Notes: a model not told the origin generated them from the sequence alone. A stretch of 64,000 bases of DNA from Synechococcus sp. UW179A (GCF_900473965.1 NZ_UCNJ01000014.1:86474-150473); one strand, 5' to 3'. Shown: positions 1 to 10,459, counted from the stretch's first letter. Numbers and translations: made by a program.

Positions 1-900
1 GTGAATGGCCCAGCGATGACGGCTGTGCATCTCCACAGCGAGCGGAAAGGTGGGTTCAGCCGCACGCTCCAAAACCGTTTTCTGGGTTCGGCGACGGCGA
101 GCCTCATCGTCACCCAGGGTGACGGACTCAATCCCCCCAACCAGATCGCAGAGCGTCGGATTCTTGATCAGATTGGCAAGAGCATTGCCATGAGCGGTGG
201 CCACAAGCATCACGCCCCGCTCTGCGATCGTCCGTGCCGCCTGAGCTTCCAGCTCTGTGCCGATCTCATCAATCACGATGACTTCAGGCATGTGGTTTTC
301 CACCGCCTCGATCATGACCTGATGTTGGAGTTCAGGCTTGGACACCTGCATACGCCTGGCACGACCGATCGCTGGATGTGGAATGTCTCCGTCACCAGCA
401 ATTTCATTGCTCGTGTCGATCACAACGACCCGCTTGTGCAGGTCATCGGCCAGAACACGGGCAATTTCTCTGAGGGCTGTGGTCTTGCCCACACCGGGGC
501 GCCCCATCAACAGTAATGACTCACCGCTGTCGAGCAGATCACGAACGATGGCGACTGTTCCGAAAACGGCACGTCCCACTCGACAGGTGAGGCCCACCAC
601 ATCACCTCTCCGATTACGAATGGCGCTGATGCGATGCAGGGTTCGCTCGATGCCAGCACGGTTATCGGCGCCGAATTGGCCAATCCTGCTCACCATCTCA
701 ATAAGATCTTGGCGCTCGAGGCAGCGTTCGCCGAGTTCTACGGAGCGACCTGGATAACGCGCCTCAGGAATCCGACCGAGATCGAGCACGACCTCAAGCA
801 GCTGATCACGACGGTCCGCCGGCGCAAGAGCTTCCTGGACGTCAGTGGGCAACAGCGCGAGCAGTCGCTGCAGATCATCGGTGATGCGCTCAGTACTCAT
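1..900 (-). CDS. SpoIIIAA/Ycf45-type AAA ATPase, 3' end cut by window edge
   Basis: The frame stays open from an ATG at 900 to the left edge, giving the first 300 residues. A Walker A loop, GRPGVGKTT, lies near residues 133-141, a Walker B segment ending VIVIDEIGT near 207-214, and a TAHG sensor-like motif near 235-238. This matches the cyanobacterial/plastid Ycf45 family, related to sporulation ATPase SpoIIIAA. Members usually carry a C-terminal R3H single-stranded nucleic acid binding domain, which would lie beyond the edge. The cellular role of the family is not established. It follows ldpA on the same strand after 69 bases, so co-transcription is possible. Confidence is high for the ATPase and moderate for the family name. 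Confidence 0.88.
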   Translation of the reverse strand, partial: MSTERITDDLQRLLALLPTDVQEALAPADRRDQLLEVVLDLGRIPEARYPGRSVELGERCLERQDLIEMVSRIGQFGADNRAGIERTLHRISAIRNRRGDVVGLTCRVGRAVFGTVAIVRDLLDSGESLLLMGRPGVGKTTALREIARVLADDLHKRVVVIDTSNEIAGDGDIPHPAIGRARRMQVSKPELQHQVMIEAVENHMPEVIVIDEIGTELEAQAARTIAERGVMLVATAHGNALANLIKNPTLCDLVGGIESVTLGDDEARRRRTQKTVLERAAEPTFPLAVEMHSRHRWAIH

Positions 901-969
901 GGCCCAGGCTCCCAGTGCTCATCAGAACCTGACCGCCTTTTAGCAGGACTGAGTCCCCAATCGGGACAG

Positions 970-1983
970 TCAGGGGCGTGAAAGCCAGGGAATCACAAGA
1001 TCCCTTGCCAGCTCCAGAGCCCTATCCCAGCCCATGGGCCAGTCGCGCAGCGTGATGCGACGCGACTCCGCCTCCTGCAGAAGAGGTTGCACAATCGAAC
1101 GGGCCATGCCACCGAAAGCAACGCCCGCAGGCCCCCTGGAACGCGGCAGCCCCAGGCCATCCAGCAAACCAATTGTCGCGCCATTGGTTCCTCCCGCCAG
1201 CTGCAATGGCCCAGGAGGTGCGCTGGTCCGAACCTGCTGCCAGAGACGCAGAGCCGCTCGGGCCGTGCCTGCACCGACATCGCCACTCATCGGACGTCCA
1301 TCCAGCTGCCAGAGAGGACGAAACCCGCGCTTTCGCAAAGCCTCGTGGCGCCCCCAGAGCTCCGTGACCAGGTCTTGGGGACGAAGACCATGCCCCTCAA
1401 GACCGCAGCTCACCGCCAGCCTTCGCAGAGGGATTGAGGCAGCTGAAACCTGCTCAAGCGTGCGATCAAAGTCCTGCACACGCCCAGGCGCGGTATGAAC
1501 CTCGAGCGCATCAGGTTGCAGCTCAGCGAGCAAAGGGGCGAGGTTATCGAGCCCCACCCGATGATCGGAGGTTTCAATCAGTCCAAGGGGGCAAGCTGGC
1601 AAGCAGCGCCCACAGCCATAACAACGGCTTGGGTCGACGCCGGGACCGGCGTGGATGGCATCAGCCGGACAAACTCTCTCGCATGGCCGAGAACAATCCG
1701 GCGGGCAGCGGGAAGGGTCAAAGACAGCCTTGCGGAAATGGGCATCGCGACCATCGCTGACGCTGACCATCAGCCAGGGAGCGTGACCGGTGCGTTCACG
1801 GGCCCAGCTGAGACCCGTGCGAGCAGCATTCACGACAGCGGCATCGGCGGCTACATCAACACACTGAACACCCGCCACCGCATATAGAGCACACAGATCA
1901 GCAACCGCTGCTAAGTCCTGATTGCTGGCCCCACAGATCAGTTTGACCCAACGCCCCTCACCAAGGGCATCATCACCGGCCAT
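970..1983 (-). CDS. ldpA: LdpA, iron-sulfur protein of circadian clock input
   Basis: LdpA (light-dependent period) is a cyanobacterial redox-sensing protein that adjusts circadian period to light in Synechococcus elongatus. The 337-residue product has two ferredoxin-like cysteine clusters in its first 135 residues: one with cysteines spaced C-x3-C-x3-C-x3-C, and a classical CYGCGRCLPAC cluster. Two [4Fe-4S] centres are therefore expected. The C-terminal two thirds match the LdpA-specific region. An in-frame TTG lies one codon upstream of the chosen ATG. The gene follows ndhN by 32 bases on the same strand. Pairing with an NDH-1 subunit fits a redox-sensing role, but that link is inference. 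Confidence 0.9.
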   Translation of the reverse strand: MAGDDALGEGRWVKLICGASNQDLAAVADLCALYAVAGVQCVDVAADAAVVNAARTGLSWARERTGHAPWLMVSVSDGRDAHFRKAVFDPSRCPPDCSRPCERVCPADAIHAGPGVDPSRCYGCGRCLPACPLGLIETSDHRVGLDNLAPLLAELQPDALEVHTAPGRVQDFDRTLEQVSAASIPLRRLAVSCGLEGHGLRPQDLVTELWGRHEALRKRGFRPLWQLDGRPMSGDVGAGTARAALRLWQQVRTSAPPGPLQLAGGTNGATIGLLDGLGLPRSRGPAGVAFGGMARSIVQPLLQEAESRRITLRDWPMGWDRALELARDLVIPWLSRP

Positions 1984-2015
1984 CAATGATCCGGTGACCG
2001 GCAGAAGACAGGCGT

Positions 2016-2477
2016 TCAGGCTCCCAGCAGCCGTGTCATCGGCTGCCAGCGGAGGCTGCGCGCACCACCCATTTCCACAACCACCTTCAAACGCTGCTCA
2101 CGCCGGCAGAGATCACACAGGGAAAGCAATTCAGATCGGGACAACACCTGCCCTTCGATCAACCAAAGAACAACAGGCTTATTACCAAGCAACATCTCTC
2201 CGAGCAGAGGCATGACCTCCTGCACCTCTCCAACTGCCGCACCACGTCCAACACTTTGATGTCCGAGGTGTGGAGGGCGCACACCATGTTTCTGCAAAAG
2301 AAACACTTCAGGATCTCCGAGACCGCGCGCTGAGGAGATCTGCGTGCGGTAGCCCGCGGCGCGCAGTCGCCTCAGCAGACGCGTCTCCGCACCGCCTTCA
2401 AGGGGAGCATGGACGGCCATGACACCGGCGGATTCCAGTTCACGGCGGAAACCCCGACCTGAAAGCAGCAGCGGCAT
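2016..2477 (-). CDS. ndhN: NdhN, NAD(P)H-quinone oxidoreductase subunit N
   Basis: NdhN is a peripheral subunit specific to the cyanobacterial and chloroplast NDH-1 complex, which feeds electrons from ferredoxin into plastoquinone for cyclic flow, respiration and CO2 uptake. The product is 153 residues, the usual size, and begins [14 protein letters not shown] with the family's conserved glycine-rich start. No transmembrane segment is visible, in keeping with its stromal/cytoplasmic position in the complex. It is the first gene of a leftward unit (ndhN, ldpA, ATPase) and diverges from the ribosomal cluster across a 398-base gap. Confidence 0.93.
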   Translation of the reverse strand: MPLLLSGRGFRRELESAGVMAVHAPLEGGAETRLLRRLRAAGYRTQISSARGLGDPEVFLLQKHGVRPPHLGHQSVGRGAAVGEVQEVMPLLGEMLLGNKPVVLWLIEGQVLSRSELLSLCDLCRREQRLKVVVEMGGARSLRWQPMTRLLGA

Positions 2478-2875
2478 GGAAACAGTCCAGATAATGATGA
2501 GTCTGGCAGCTGATCAGCGATGAATGGAAGCCGGAAGGCAGTGGTGTAGGGTTTTTGTTTGCTCAGACGATCTGTGCCCGTCCGCTAGCCGGGCCTCCAG
2601 TTCCAAGAGCAGGTCCGGCGTGTGCGCCGGATCTTCAGGCCAGTGCAATCCAGCGATTTCATTCGTTGCGTTGCCGGGAAACTACCGACCCTCATCGGTC
2701 GAATAAGTCCCAGCCAGCTGATTCGCTCGCTAGCCCCAATCCGAACTGCCCCAGCGGTTTCCGTTGAAGCATTCGGCCATGACTGCGTCACCTCAATCAG
2801 CGCCCTTCAGGCCACAGCTCAAGCAGCGTCAAGTTGCAACAGCTGAGGTTATCCACGCTGGCGTCATTACCTCCC
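2478..2875. other. Divergent intergenic region between ndhN and rplC
   Basis: This 398-base gap must hold promoters for the leftward ndhN-ldpA unit and the rightward ribosomal cluster. Short open frames exist on both strands, but none has recognisable protein features or a convincing ribosome binding site. The only clear structure is the hairpin at 2611-2634, listed separately. I could not identify a convincing -35/-10 pair. Confidence 0.7.
2611..2634 (+). promoter_or_regulatory. Hairpin in putative leader of ribosomal cluster
   Basis: AGGTCCGGCG and CGCCGGATCT form a ten-base-pair stem, with one G-U pair, around a TGTG tetraloop. There is no T-run after it, so it is not a standard terminator. 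It lies about 240 bases upstream of rplC, where an autogenous control element for a ribosomal operon could sit. Function is inferred from position only. Confidence 0.45.
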
Positions 2876-3532
2876 ATGTCCATCGGCATCCTTGGGAAGA
2901 AACTGGGTATGTCCCAGTTCTTCGATGAGCAAGGCAAAGCCGTCCCGGTCACCTTGATCGAGGCGGGGCCTTGCCGGATCACCCAACTCAAGACCACTGA
3001 AACTGACGGCTATGAAGCCGTACAGATCGGCTTTGGCGAAACACGCGAAAAGCTGATCAACAAGCCCGCCAAGGGTCACCTCGCGAAATCCGGCGAAGGG
3101 ATTCTCCGTCACCTGCGTGAATATCGCGTCGACGACCTGAAGGGTCTCGAGCTGGGTGGAGCCATCACCGTGAGTGATTTCGAGGCAGGCCAGAAGGTCG
3201 ACGTCAGCGGCGACACCATGGGTCGTGGCTTCGCTGGTTATCAAAAGCGCCATGGCTTCAGCCGAGGTCCGATGACCCACGGCTCGAAGAACCATCGCGA
3301 GCCTGGTTCAACCGGTGCTGGCACCACACCTGGCCGGATCTACCCCGGCAAAAGGATGGCTGGTCGCTACGGCGGCAAGAAAATCACCACGCGGGCCCTC
3401 ACGATCCTCAAGGTGGACAGTGACCGGAACTTGCTCGTGGTTAAAGGCTCTGTTCCTGGCAAGCCAGGATCGCTACTGAACATCCGGCCCGCCAATCGTG
3501 TGGGTGCCAAGCCCGCCAAAGGAGGTAAGTGA
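2876..3532 (+). CDS. rplC: 50S ribosomal protein L3
   Basis: L3 is an early-assembling protein of the large subunit that binds the 5' and 3' parts of 23S rRNA near the peptidyl-transferase centre. The start at [12 protein letters not shown] gives 218 residues, the standard bacterial length; the frame runs upstream for another 14 codons but those are not family-like. The conserved loop containing [13 protein letters not shown], with the glutamine/asparagine-rich extension to the catalytic centre, is present. It is the first gene of the cluster here because rpsJ (S10), which precedes it in many bacteria, lies at 50975. Its stop overlaps the rplD start by one base. Confidence 0.98.
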   Translation: MSIGILGKKLGMSQFFDEQGKAVPVTLIEAGPCRITQLKTTETDGYEAVQIGFGETREKLINKPAKGHLAKSGEGILRHLREYRVDDLKGLELGGAITVSDFEAGQKVDVSGDTMGRGFAGYQKRHGFSRGPMTHGSKNHREPGSTGAGTTPGRIYPGKRMAGRYGGKKITTRALTILKVDSDRNLLVVKGSVPGKPGSLLNIRPANRVGAKPAKGGK

Positions 3533-4167
3533 TGGCCAATTGTGTTGTTCGAGATTGGCAGGGCAAGGAAGCCGGCAAGGCCTCCCTCGACCTGAAGGTG
3601 GCCAAGGAAACCACCGCCGTCGACCTGATGCACCGTGCGGTACTGCGCCAGCAGGCCCACAGCCGTCAGGGAACTGCAAGCACCCTCACCCGTGCGGAAG
3701 TCCGTGGTGGCGGACGCAAGCCTTACAAGCAGAAAGGGACCGGTCGTGCCCGTCAGGGATCGATCCGTACTCCCCTTCGTCCCGGCGGCGGCATCGTGTT
3801 TGGTCCCAAGCCCCGCACCTACAACCTTGCGATGAATCGCAAGGAACGTCGCCTGGCCCTGCGCACCGCTCTGATGGCGCGCATCGACGACGTCATCGTG
3901 GTGAAGGACTTCGGGGCAGCCCTCGAAGCGCCAAAAACCCGTGAAGTTGTTGACGCACTCGGACGCCTCGGAGTTGCTGCAGACGCGAAGGTTTTGATCG
4001 TGCTCACCTCTCCCAGCGAGGCTGTGCGACGGTCCATTCGCAATCTCGAGAAGGTGAAGCTGATCACGGCAGACCAGCTCAACGTCTTCGATCTGCTCAA
4101 TGCCAATTCACTGGTCTTGGGCGAAGAGGCACTCGCAACCATCCAGGAGGTCTACGGAGATGACTGA
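3532..4167 (+). CDS. rplD: 50S ribosomal protein L4
   Basis: L4 lines the nascent peptide exit tunnel and in E. coli also represses its own operon through the S10 leader. The 211-residue product carries the family's long basic loop around [19 protein letters not shown], which reaches into the tunnel. The ATG at 3532 shares one base with the rplC stop, and GGAGG at 3521-3525 is ideally placed, which favours it over the GTG one codon earlier. Whether this L4 regulates the cluster is unknown; the leader hairpin at 2611-2634 would be a candidate target. Confidence 0.98.
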   Translation: MANCVVRDWQGKEAGKASLDLKVAKETTAVDLMHRAVLRQQAHSRQGTASTLTRAEVRGGGRKPYKQKGTGRARQGSIRTPLRPGGGIVFGPKPRTYNLAMNRKERRLALRTALMARIDDVIVVKDFGAALEAPKTREVVDALGRLGVAADAKVLIVLTSPSEAVRRSIRNLEKVKLITADQLNVFDLLNANSLVLGEEALATIQEVYGDD

Positions 4168-4462
4168 GCGCTTCACAGGACGTCTGGCGGATGTGATCCG
4201 CAGACCCCTGATCACTGAAAAAGCCACCCGAGCGCTGGAACAGAACCAGTACACCTTCGAGGTGGATCACAGAGCTGCCAAGCCAGATATCAAAGCCGCT
4301 GTTGAGCAGCTTTTTGATGTCAAGGTTACCGGCGTGAGCACCATGAATCCTCCCCGCCGCAGTCGTCGGGTCGGCAAATTTGCCGGCAAGCGCTCGCAGG
4401 TCAAGAAGGCTGTGGTTCGCCTCGCTGAGGGCAACTCCATCCAACTCTTCCCTGAGTCCTGA
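4160..4462 (+). CDS. rplW: 50S ribosomal protein L23
   Basis: L23 sits at the tunnel exit and docks trigger factor and the signal recognition particle. The start at [23 protein letters not shown] gives 100 residues, matching the family; the motif RPLITEKAT is its signature. The ATG lies eight bases inside the end of rplD, so translation is probably coupled. A longer reading from 4100 would run deep into rplD and is not family-like. Confidence 0.98.
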   Translation: MTERFTGRLADVIRRPLITEKATRALEQNQYTFEVDHRAAKPDIKAAVEQLFDVKVTGVSTMNPPRRSRRVGKFAGKRSQVKKAVVRLAEGNSIQLFPES

Positions 4463-4477
4463 GGGGTCTGAAACGTC

Positions 4478-5341
4478 ATGGCAATCCGTACCTTCCGCCC
4501 TTACACACCCGGTACCCGCACCCGGGTCGTCACCGACTTCAGTGAAGTCACCGGCCGCAAGCCGGAGCGTTCGCTAGTGGTGTCCAAGCACCGCCGCAAG
4601 GGACGCAACAACCGCGGTGTGATCACCTGTCGCCATCGTGGCGGTGGCCACAAGCGGCAATACCGCATCGTCGATTTCCGACGCAACAAGCACGGCGTCC
4701 CCGCCAAGGTGGCCGCCATTCACTACGACCCGCACCGCAATGCGCGGCTGGCCCTTCTCTTCTACACCGATGGTGAGAAGCGTTACATCCTGGCTCCTGC
4801 TGGAGTCACCATCGGTCAGACCGTGGTATCGGGACCTGAATCTCCCATCGAGGTCGGCAACGCCATGCCGCTCTCTGATATTCCCCTCGGTTCCAGCGTT
4901 CACTGCGTCGAGCTTTACGCCGGTCGCGGTGGGCAAATGGTCCGAACGGCCGGAGCCAGCGCTCAGGTGATGGCCAAGGAGGGCGATTACGTCGCCCTGA
5001 AGCTGCCATCGACTGAGGTTCGCCTGGTGCGCCGTGAGTGCTACGCCACCATCGGCGAAGTCGGCAACTCGGAGATCCGCAACACAAGCCTTGGCAAAGC
5101 AGGTCGCCGTCGCTGGCTTGGACGTCGACCTCAGGTGCGAGGCAGTGTGATGAACCCCTGCGACCACCCTCATGGTGGTGGTGAAGGCCGAGCTCCGATC
5201 GGCCGTTCCGGTCCTGTAACCCCCTGGGGCAAGCCTGCGCTGGGCCTAAAGACCCGCAAGCGCAACAAGCCGAGTAACAAGTTCGTCCTCCGCAAACGTC
5301 GTAAGACGTCCAAGCGGAGCCGTGGCGGACGCGACTCATGA
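4478..5341 (+). CDS. rplB: 50S ribosomal protein L2
   Basis: L2 is the most conserved large-subunit protein, needed for subunit joining and peptidyl transfer. The 287-residue length is normal. The C-terminal segment [19 protein letters not shown] contains the invariant histidine-glycine motif near the catalytic centre. The very basic C-terminus is typical. It follows rplW after 15 bases. Confidence 0.98.
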   Translation: MAIRTFRPYTPGTRTRVVTDFSEVTGRKPERSLVVSKHRRKGRNNRGVITCRHRGGGHKRQYRIVDFRRNKHGVPAKVAAIHYDPHRNARLALLFYTDGEKRYILAPAGVTIGQTVVSGPESPIEVGNAMPLSDIPLGSSVHCVELYAGRGGQMVRTAGASAQVMAKEGDYVALKLPSTEVRLVRRECYATIGEVGNSEIRNTSLGKAGRRRWLGRRPQVRGSVMNPCDHPHGGGEGRAPIGRSGPVTPWGKPALGLKTRKRNKPSNKFVLRKRRKTSKRSRGGRDS

Positions 5342-5376
5342 TGCCGCTCACCATTCTGTCGTTCGCTTAATCCGCC

Positions 5377-5652
5377 ATGGGACGTTCACTTAAAAAAGGC
5401 CCCTTCATTGCCGACAGCCTGCTTCGCAAGGTTGAAAAGCAAAACGCCGCCGATGACAAGTCGGTGATCAAAACGTGGTCAAGGGCCTCCACGATCCTGC
5501 CGCTGATGATCGGCCACACAATCGCGGTTCACAACGGCCGCACCCACGTGCCGGTCTTCGTGACCGAACAGATGGTGGGCCACAAGCTTGGCGAATTCGC
5601 CCCCACCCGCACCTTCAAAGGCCACATCAAAGACAAGAAAGGAGGCCGCTGA
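5377..5652 (+). CDS. rpsS: 30S ribosomal protein S19
   Basis: S19 lies in the head of the small subunit beside S13 and contacts the A-site tRNA. The 91-residue product starts [16 protein letters not shown] and contains the family signature around [19 protein letters not shown], including GEFAPTRTF. It lies between rplB and rplV as in nearly all bacteria. Confidence 0.98.
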   Translation: MGRSLKKGPFIADSLLRKVEKQNAADDKSVIKTWSRASTILPLMIGHTIAVHNGRTHVPVFVTEQMVGHKLGEFAPTRTFKGHIKDKKGGR

Positions 5653-5656
5653 GACC

Positions 5657-6022
5657 ATGACAACGTCATCCCCAACGGCAACTACCGCCCAAGCCCACGG
5701 TCGCTTCATCCGCGGCTCCGTGTCCAAGGTTCGGCGGGTGCTCGATCAGATCCGCGGTCGCAGTTATCGCGATGCGCTGATCATGCTCGAGTTCATGCCG
5801 TACCGCTCCACGGGTCCCATCACCAAAGTTCTGCGTTCTGCAGTAGCCAATGCCGAGCACAACCTCGGACTTGACCCTTCAACCCTGGTGATCTCCCAGG
5901 CCAGCGCCGACATGGGTCCATCCATGAAGCGCTACCGGCCCCGTGCCCAAGGTCGCGCTTTCGCGATCAAAAAGCAGACCTGCCACATCAGCATTGCTGT
6001 GGCAGCCCAGACCGACTCCTGA
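5657..6022 (+). CDS. rplV: 50S ribosomal protein L22
   Basis: L22 spans the large subunit, and its beta-hairpin narrows the exit tunnel next to L4. The chosen ATG gives 121 residues beginning [25 protein letters not shown] at 5641-5645 lies upstream. The C-terminal hairpin region, around [19 protein letters not shown], is conserved. The short serine/threonine-rich head varies among species. Confidence 0.97.
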   Translation: MTTSSPTATTAQAHGRFIRGSVSKVRRVLDQIRGRSYRDALIMLEFMPYRSTGPITKVLRSAVANAEHNLGLDPSTLVISQASADMGPSMKRYRPRAQGRAFAIKKQTCHISIAVAAQTDS

Positions 6023-6041
6023 CCCCCTAGCACCCCGACTG

Positions 6042-6773
6042 ATGGGACACAAAATCCATCCAACCGGCTTACGCCTGGGGATCACCCAGGAGCACCGGTC
6101 ACGCTGGTACGCACCCAGCAAGAGTTATCCGAGCCTCCTTCAGGAGGACGATCGGATTCGCAAGTTCATTCACAAGAAATACGGCTCCGCCGGTATCAGT
6201 GATGTGCTGATCGCCCGCAAGGCCGATCAGCTTGAAGTTGAGCTGAAAACTGCACGCCCCGGCGTGTTGGTTGGACGCCAGGGCAGTGGTATCGAAGAGC
6301 TGCGCTCCGGCATCCAAAAAACCGTCGGTGACCTGAACCGTCAGGTTCGGATCAATGTGGTCGAGGTCGAGCGTGTCGACGCCGATGCTTTCCTTCTTGC
6401 CGAGTACATCGCTCAGCAACTTGAAAAGCGTGTGGCATTCCGTCGCACCATCCGCATGGCCGTGCAGCGAGCACAGCGAGCCGGCGTTCTGGGCCTAAAA
6501 ATCCAGGTTTCAGGTCGCCTCAATGGTGCTGAGATCGCTCGTACCGAGTGGACGCGTGAAGGTCGGGTGCCTCTGCACACCCTTCGCGCTGACATCGACT
6601 ACGCCACCAAGGTCGCCAGCACCACCTACGGGGTGCTCGGCATCAAGGTCTGGGTGTTTAAAGGCGAAGTGCTGGGTGATGAAGCCCAGCAACAGCTGCC
6701 TGTGGGGGCAACCCCGCGGCGTCGGGCCGGTCGCAGGCCCCAACAGTTCGAAGACCGCTCCAACGAGGGTTGA
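6042..6773 (+). CDS. rpsC: 30S ribosomal protein S3
   Basis: S3 forms part of the mRNA entry channel and its helicase activity. The start at [15 protein letters not shown] gives 243 residues. A KH domain runs near residues 40-110 with the [14 protein letters not shown] loop as its GxxG-type motif. The basic C-terminal tail, with [11 protein letters not shown], is common in cyanobacteria. The frame is open further upstream, but MGHKIHP is the universal family start. Confidence 0.98.
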   Translation: MGHKIHPTGLRLGITQEHRSRWYAPSKSYPSLLQEDDRIRKFIHKKYGSAGISDVLIARKADQLEVELKTARPGVLVGRQGSGIEELRSGIQKTVGDLNRQVRINVVEVERVDADAFLLAEYIAQQLEKRVAFRRTIRMAVQRAQRAGVLGLKIQVSGRLNGAEIARTEWTREGRVPLHTLRADIDYATKVASTTYGVLGIKVWVFKGEVLGDEAQQQLPVGATPRRRAGRRPQQFEDRSNEG

Positions 6774-6789
6774 ACAGGAGGCCTGAACC

Positions 6790-7263
6790 ATGCTGAGTCC
6801 AAAACGCGTCAAATTCCGTAAGCAGCAACGCGGCCGCATGCGCGGTGTCGCCACCCGTGGCAACACCATCGCCTTCGGTCAATTCGCACTGCAGGCACAG
6901 GAGTGCGGCTGGATCACCTCGCGCCAGATCGAGGCCAGCCGTCGTGCCATGACCCGCTACGTCAAACGTGGCGGAAAAATCTGGATCAGGATCTTCCCTG
7001 ACAAGCCAGTCACTATGCGCGCTGCCGAAACCCGAATGGGTTCAGGTAAGGGCAACCCGGAATTCTGGGTGGCGGTGATCAAGCCGGGCAGGATCCTGTT
7101 CGAGATGGGTGGTGACGAAATCACCCCCGAAATCGCCAAGGAAGCCATGCGCCTCGCGCAATACAAGCTTCCTGTGAAGACCAAGTTCATCACTCTCGAT
7201 GAACAGGAGCAGACATCCGGTGCGCAAGCTCCGGCCGCTGCTGCCGCCACCGTGGAGTCCTGA
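6790..7263 (+). CDS. rplP: 50S ribosomal protein L16
   Basis: L16 organises the A-site tRNA elbow on the large subunit. The product has 157 residues, about 20 longer than the E. coli form because of an alanine-rich C-terminal tail ([12 protein letters not shown]). Core motifs such as [16 protein letters not shown] and the [12 protein letters not shown] segment are intact. AGGAGG at 6776-6781 sits eight bases before the ATG. Confidence 0.98.
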   Translation: MLSPKRVKFRKQQRGRMRGVATRGNTIAFGQFALQAQECGWITSRQIEASRRAMTRYVKRGGKIWIRIFPDKPVTMRAAETRMGSGKGNPEFWVAVIKPGRILFEMGGDEITPEIAKEAMRLAQYKLPVKTKFITLDEQEQTSGAQAPAAAAATVES

Positions 7264-7265
7264 CC

Positions 7266-7475
7266 ATGGCCCGTCCTAATGCCTCCGAACTGCGTCAGCT
7301 CTCCGACGCAGATCTCACAGAACAAATCGTCGGCCTCCGTCGCGAGCTGTTCGATCTGCGCTTCCAGCAAGCCACCAGGCAGCTGGCCAACACCCACCGC
7401 TTCAAGCAGAGCCGCACAAAGCTGGCTCAACTGCTGACGGTGCAGAAGGAGCGCCAGAGCTCCACCGCCTCCTGA
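7266..7475 (+). CDS. rpmC: 50S ribosomal protein L29
   Basis: L29 is a small helical protein by the tunnel exit, next to L23. The 69-residue product contains [19 protein letters not shown], the recognisable L29 signature. It begins two bases after the rplP stop, so coupled translation is likely. Confidence 0.97.
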   Translation: MARPNASELRQLSDADLTEQIVGLRRELFDLRFQQATRQLANTHRFKQSRTKLAQLLTVQKERQSSTAS

Positions 7476-7492
7476 TCCTTCGCTTCATACCC

Positions 7493-7759
7493 ATGGCACT
7501 CAAGGAAAGGGTCGGCACCGTCGTCAGCGACAAGATGGACAAAACGGTGGTGGTTGCGGTGGAAAACCGCTTTCCCCACCCCATCTACAAGAAGACGGTC
7601 AGCCGTACCACCCGTTACAAAGCTCACGACGAGAACAACAGCGTTCGCGTTGGTGACCGTGTTCGCATCACCGAGACCCGTCCACTCAGCCGTCACAAGC
7701 GCTGGGCCATCGCCGAGGTACTCAGCCACAGCCCGAAGGCTGAGGAGGTCAACAAATGA
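7493..7759 (+). CDS. rpsQ: 30S ribosomal protein S17
   Basis: S17 is a primary 16S rRNA binder with an OB fold. The 88-residue product starts [20 protein letters not shown] and carries the signature [18 protein letters not shown]. Its stop overlaps the rplN start in an ATGA arrangement, indicating coupled translation. Confidence 0.98.
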   Translation: MALKERVGTVVSDKMDKTVVVAVENRFPHPIYKKTVSRTTRYKAHDENNSVRVGDRVRITETRPLSRHKRWAIAEVLSHSPKAEEVNK

Positions 7760-8121
7760 TTCAGCAGGAATCCTTTCTGACGGTTGCTGACAACAGCGGC
7801 GCAAAGCGCATCCAGTGCATCCGCGTGCTGGGAAGCAATCGTCGTTACGCCCATGTGGGCGACGTGATTGTGGCCACCGTGAAGGACGCCATGCCCAACA
7901 TGGGCGTGAAAAAGTCAGATGTAATCAAGGCTGTGGTGGTCCGCACCAAAGCCACGCTGCGTCGTGACACCGGCAACTCCATCCGGTTTGACGACAACGC
8001 CGCCGTCATCATTAACGACGACAAAAACCCCAAAGGCACTCGTGTCTTTGGACCTGTGGCCCGCGAACTACGCGACCGGAACTTCACCAAAATCGTCTCC
8101 CTCGCTCCGGAGGTGATCTGA
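7756..8121 (+). CDS. rplN: 50S ribosomal protein L14
   Basis: L14 forms intersubunit bridges and is the docking site for the silencing factor RsfS. The 121-residue product begins [19 protein letters not shown] and contains the conserved [14 protein letters not shown] and [16 protein letters not shown] segments. The start is set by the four-base overlap with rpsQ. Confidence 0.98.
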   Translation: MIQQESFLTVADNSGAKRIQCIRVLGSNRRYAHVGDVIVATVKDAMPNMGVKKSDVIKAVVVRTKATLRRDTGNSIRFDDNAAVIINDDKNPKGTRVFGPVARELRDRNFTKIVSLAPEVI

Positions 8122-8122
8122 G

Positions 8123-8479
8123 ATGGCAACTGCAACTCCGAAATCCGCCGCAGCGAAGCGCATCAAGATGCGTCTACGTAAAGGCGACACCGTTCAGGTC
8201 ATCACCGGCAAGGACAAGGGCAAGACCGGAGAGGTCCTGCGCACCCTTCCCAATGAAAACCGCGTGATCGTGGAGGGCATCAATATGCGCACCCGCCACG
8301 TCAAACCCACTCAGGAGGGAGAAAGCGGTCGGATCGTCACCGAAGAGGCGTCACTGCATGCCTCCAACGTGATGATCTATTCCACAGATAAGAAGGTGAC
8401 CAGCCGAGTCGAGCTGATCACAGAGAAGGACGGCAGCAAAAAGCGCCGCCTCAAGAAAACCGGCGAGGTGATCGACTGA
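8123..8479 (+). CDS. rplX: 50S ribosomal protein L24
   Basis: L24 initiates large-subunit assembly and carries a KOW motif, seen here at [19 protein letters not shown]. The 118-residue length is typical of cyanobacteria. It begins one base after the rplN stop. Confidence 0.97.
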   Translation: MATATPKSAAAKRIKMRLRKGDTVQVITGKDKGKTGEVLRTLPNENRVIVEGINMRTRHVKPTQEGESGRIVTEEASLHASNVMIYSTDKKVTSRVELITEKDGSKKRRLKKTGEVID

Positions 8480-8528
8480 TCACCACGGACCGCCTTCTGA
8501 CCAAGCCCAGAAGTCCCATTCCCCAGCC

Positions 8529-9068
8529 ATGTCACTGAAACAGCGCTACAGGGAGACCATTCAGCCCAAATTGCTGAAAGACCTAAGTCTCTCCAATGTC
8601 CATGAAGTCCCCAAGGTGGTCAAAGTCACCGTGAACCGGGGACTTGGCGAAGCTGCCGCGAATGCCAAGGCCCTAGAGGCCTCGGTGAATGAACTTGCTC
8701 AGATCACCGGCCAGAAAGTGGTGGTGACCCGAGCCAAGAAAGCCATCGCGAGCTTCAAGATCCGCGAGGGTATGCCGATCGGCTGTGCCGTGACTCTTCG
8801 CGGCGATCGCATGTACGCCTTTCTCGAGCGACTGATCAACCTGGCACTGCCCCGCATCCGTGACTTCCGTGGCGTTAGCCCCAAAAGCTTCGACGGACGT
8901 GGCAATTACACCCTGGGAGTGAGAGAGCAGATCATCTTCCCTGAGATCTCCTTCGACAAGATCGATGCCATCAGGGGCATGGACATCACCATCGTCACGA
9001 CTGCCCGTTCGGATGAAGAGGGCCGGTCCCTCCTCCGCGAGATGGGAATGCCGTTCCGCAGCAACTGA
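8529..9068 (+). CDS. rplE: 50S ribosomal protein L5
   Basis: L5 binds 5S rRNA and contacts the P-site tRNA across the central protuberance. The 179-residue product includes the signature [19 protein letters not shown] and the [15 protein letters not shown] segment. In many bacteria rpsN (S14) would follow, but rpsH comes next here, as is usual for cyanobacteria. Confidence 0.98.
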   Translation: MSLKQRYRETIQPKLLKDLSLSNVHEVPKVVKVTVNRGLGEAAANAKALEASVNELAQITGQKVVVTRAKKAIASFKIREGMPIGCAVTLRGDRMYAFLERLINLALPRIRDFRGVSPKSFDGRGNYTLGVREQIIFPEISFDKIDAIRGMDITIVTTARSDEEGRSLLREMGMPFRSN

Positions 9069-9087
9069 GCCCTCCTCGGAAACCACT

Positions 9088-9489
9088 ATGGCCAATCACG
9101 ACCCTATTTCCGACATGCTCACCCGCATTCGCAATGCGAGTGAGAAACGTCACCAGAGCACGAAAGTACCTGCCTCCCGCATGTCTCGCAGCATCGCCAA
9201 AGTGCTGCAGCAGGAAGGCTTCATCGCCGAGATCAGCGAGGAAGGCGAAGGAGTTCACACCAACTTGGTGCTTGAACTGAAGTACAGCGGAAAGAACCGC
9301 CAACCCACCATCCGCTCCATGCAGCGGGTGAGCAAGCCTGGTCTGCGCATCTACAAGAACACCCGTGGCCTTCCCAAGGTCCTCGGCGGACTGGGGGTGG
9401 CGATCATCTCCACCTCCAAGGGTGTGATGAGCGACCGCGATGCCCGCAAGCAGGGCGTGGGCGGTGAAGTGCTCTGCTACGTCCTTTGA
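9088..9489 (+). CDS. rpsH: 30S ribosomal protein S8
   Basis: S8 binds the central domain of 16S rRNA and in E. coli represses the spc operon. The start at [18 protein letters not shown] gives 133 residues. The C-terminal [21 protein letters not shown] matches the signature. The frame opens further upstream inside rplE, but those codons are not family-like. Confidence 0.98.
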   Translation: MANHDPISDMLTRIRNASEKRHQSTKVPASRMSRSIAKVLQQEGFIAEISEEGEGVHTNLVLELKYSGKNRQPTIRSMQRVSKPGLRIYKNTRGLPKVLGGLGVAIISTSKGVMSDRDARKQGVGGEVLCYVL

Positions 9490-9504
9490 TCCGGAGCCAC
9501 AACC

Positions 9505-10044
9505 ATGTCACGTATCGGTAAAGCCCCCATCCCCATCCCTGAGAAGGTGACCGTGAGCCTCAACGGCCTCTCTGTCACGGTGAAGGGACCGAAGGGAGAA
9601 CTCAAACGCACACTGCCTGAGGGCGTGAGCATCGATCAGGTGGAGAACACCATCGTGCTGTCTCCCACCAGCAGCAAGCGCACCTCCCGTGAGCGCCATG
9701 GCCTATGCCGCGCTCTCGTTAACAACATGATTGTTGGCGTCGAGAGCGGTTTCAGCAAAAGCCTTGAAATCATTGGAGTCGGCTCCAGGGCCCAGGTAAA
9801 AGGCACCACCCTGGTTGTCTCCGCTGGTTACAGCCACCCCATCGAGGTTGCCGCTCCTAACGGCATCACCTTCAAAGTTGAAAACAACACCAAGGTGACT
9901 GTGTCTGGGATCGACAAGGAATTGGTGGGTAATGAAGCCGCCAAAATTCGCTCCATCCGTCCGCCCGAGCCCTACAAGGGCAAAGGGATCCGGTACGAGG
10001 GCGAATGGATCCTTCGCAAGGCAGGCAAGTCGGGCAAAAAGTAA
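9505..10044 (+). CDS. rplF: 50S ribosomal protein L6
   Basis: L6 consists of two related domains near the factor-binding site of the large subunit. The product has 179 residues, starts [15 protein letters not shown], and ends with the signature [14 protein letters not shown]. Length and spacing from rpsH are standard. Confidence 0.98.
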   Translation: MSRIGKAPIPIPEKVTVSLNGLSVTVKGPKGELKRTLPEGVSIDQVENTIVLSPTSSKRTSRERHGLCRALVNNMIVGVESGFSKSLEIIGVGSRAQVKGTTLVVSAGYSHPIEVAAPNGITFKVENNTKVTVSGIDKELVGNEAAKIRSIRPPEPYKGKGIRYEGEWILRKAGKSGKK

Positions 10045-10077
10045 TCCACTACTAGACGCCGTTCTTCTTTACCCACC

Positions 10078-10446
10078 ATGTCGACCCTCTCCCGTAAACA
10101 ACAGACCCAGAAGCGTCATCGACGCCTGCGTCGTCACCTCAGCGGCACCGCCGGCAAACCCCGCCTGGCCGTGTTCCGCTCCAACAGCCACATCTATGCC
10201 CAGGTCATTGATGATGTCGCTCAGAGCACACTCTGCTCAGCGTCGACCATTGACAAGGACCTGCGCACTAGCCTCAAGGCCAACGGTAATGATTGCAATG
10301 CATCGGTAGCCGTTGGTGAACTGGTGGCCAAACGCGCCCTTGCCAAGGGCATCCAACAGGTGGTCTTCGATCGCGGCGGCAACCTGTATCACGGCCGGGT
10401 GAAAGCCCTTGCCGACGCCGCCCGGGAAGCGGGCCTTCAGTTCTGA
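10078..10446 (+). CDS. rplR: 50S ribosomal protein L18
   Basis: L18 binds 5S rRNA with L5. The 122-residue product contains [20 protein letters not shown] and the C-terminal signature [19 protein letters not shown]. It precedes rpsE after 13 bases. Confidence 0.98.
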   Translation: MSTLSRKQQTQKRHRRLRRHLSGTAGKPRLAVFRSNSHIYAQVIDDVAQSTLCSASTIDKDLRTSLKANGNDCNASVAVGELVAKRALAKGIQQVVFDRGGNLYHGRVKALADAAREAGLQF

Positions 10447-10459
10447 TCCTGCTCTCAAC

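Noticed and set aside
905..965. Possible terminator between ldpA and the ATPase gene
   Set aside because: GACTG/CAGTC pairs with an internal GGGA/TCCC, but a bulge and lack of a T-run make it unconvincing.
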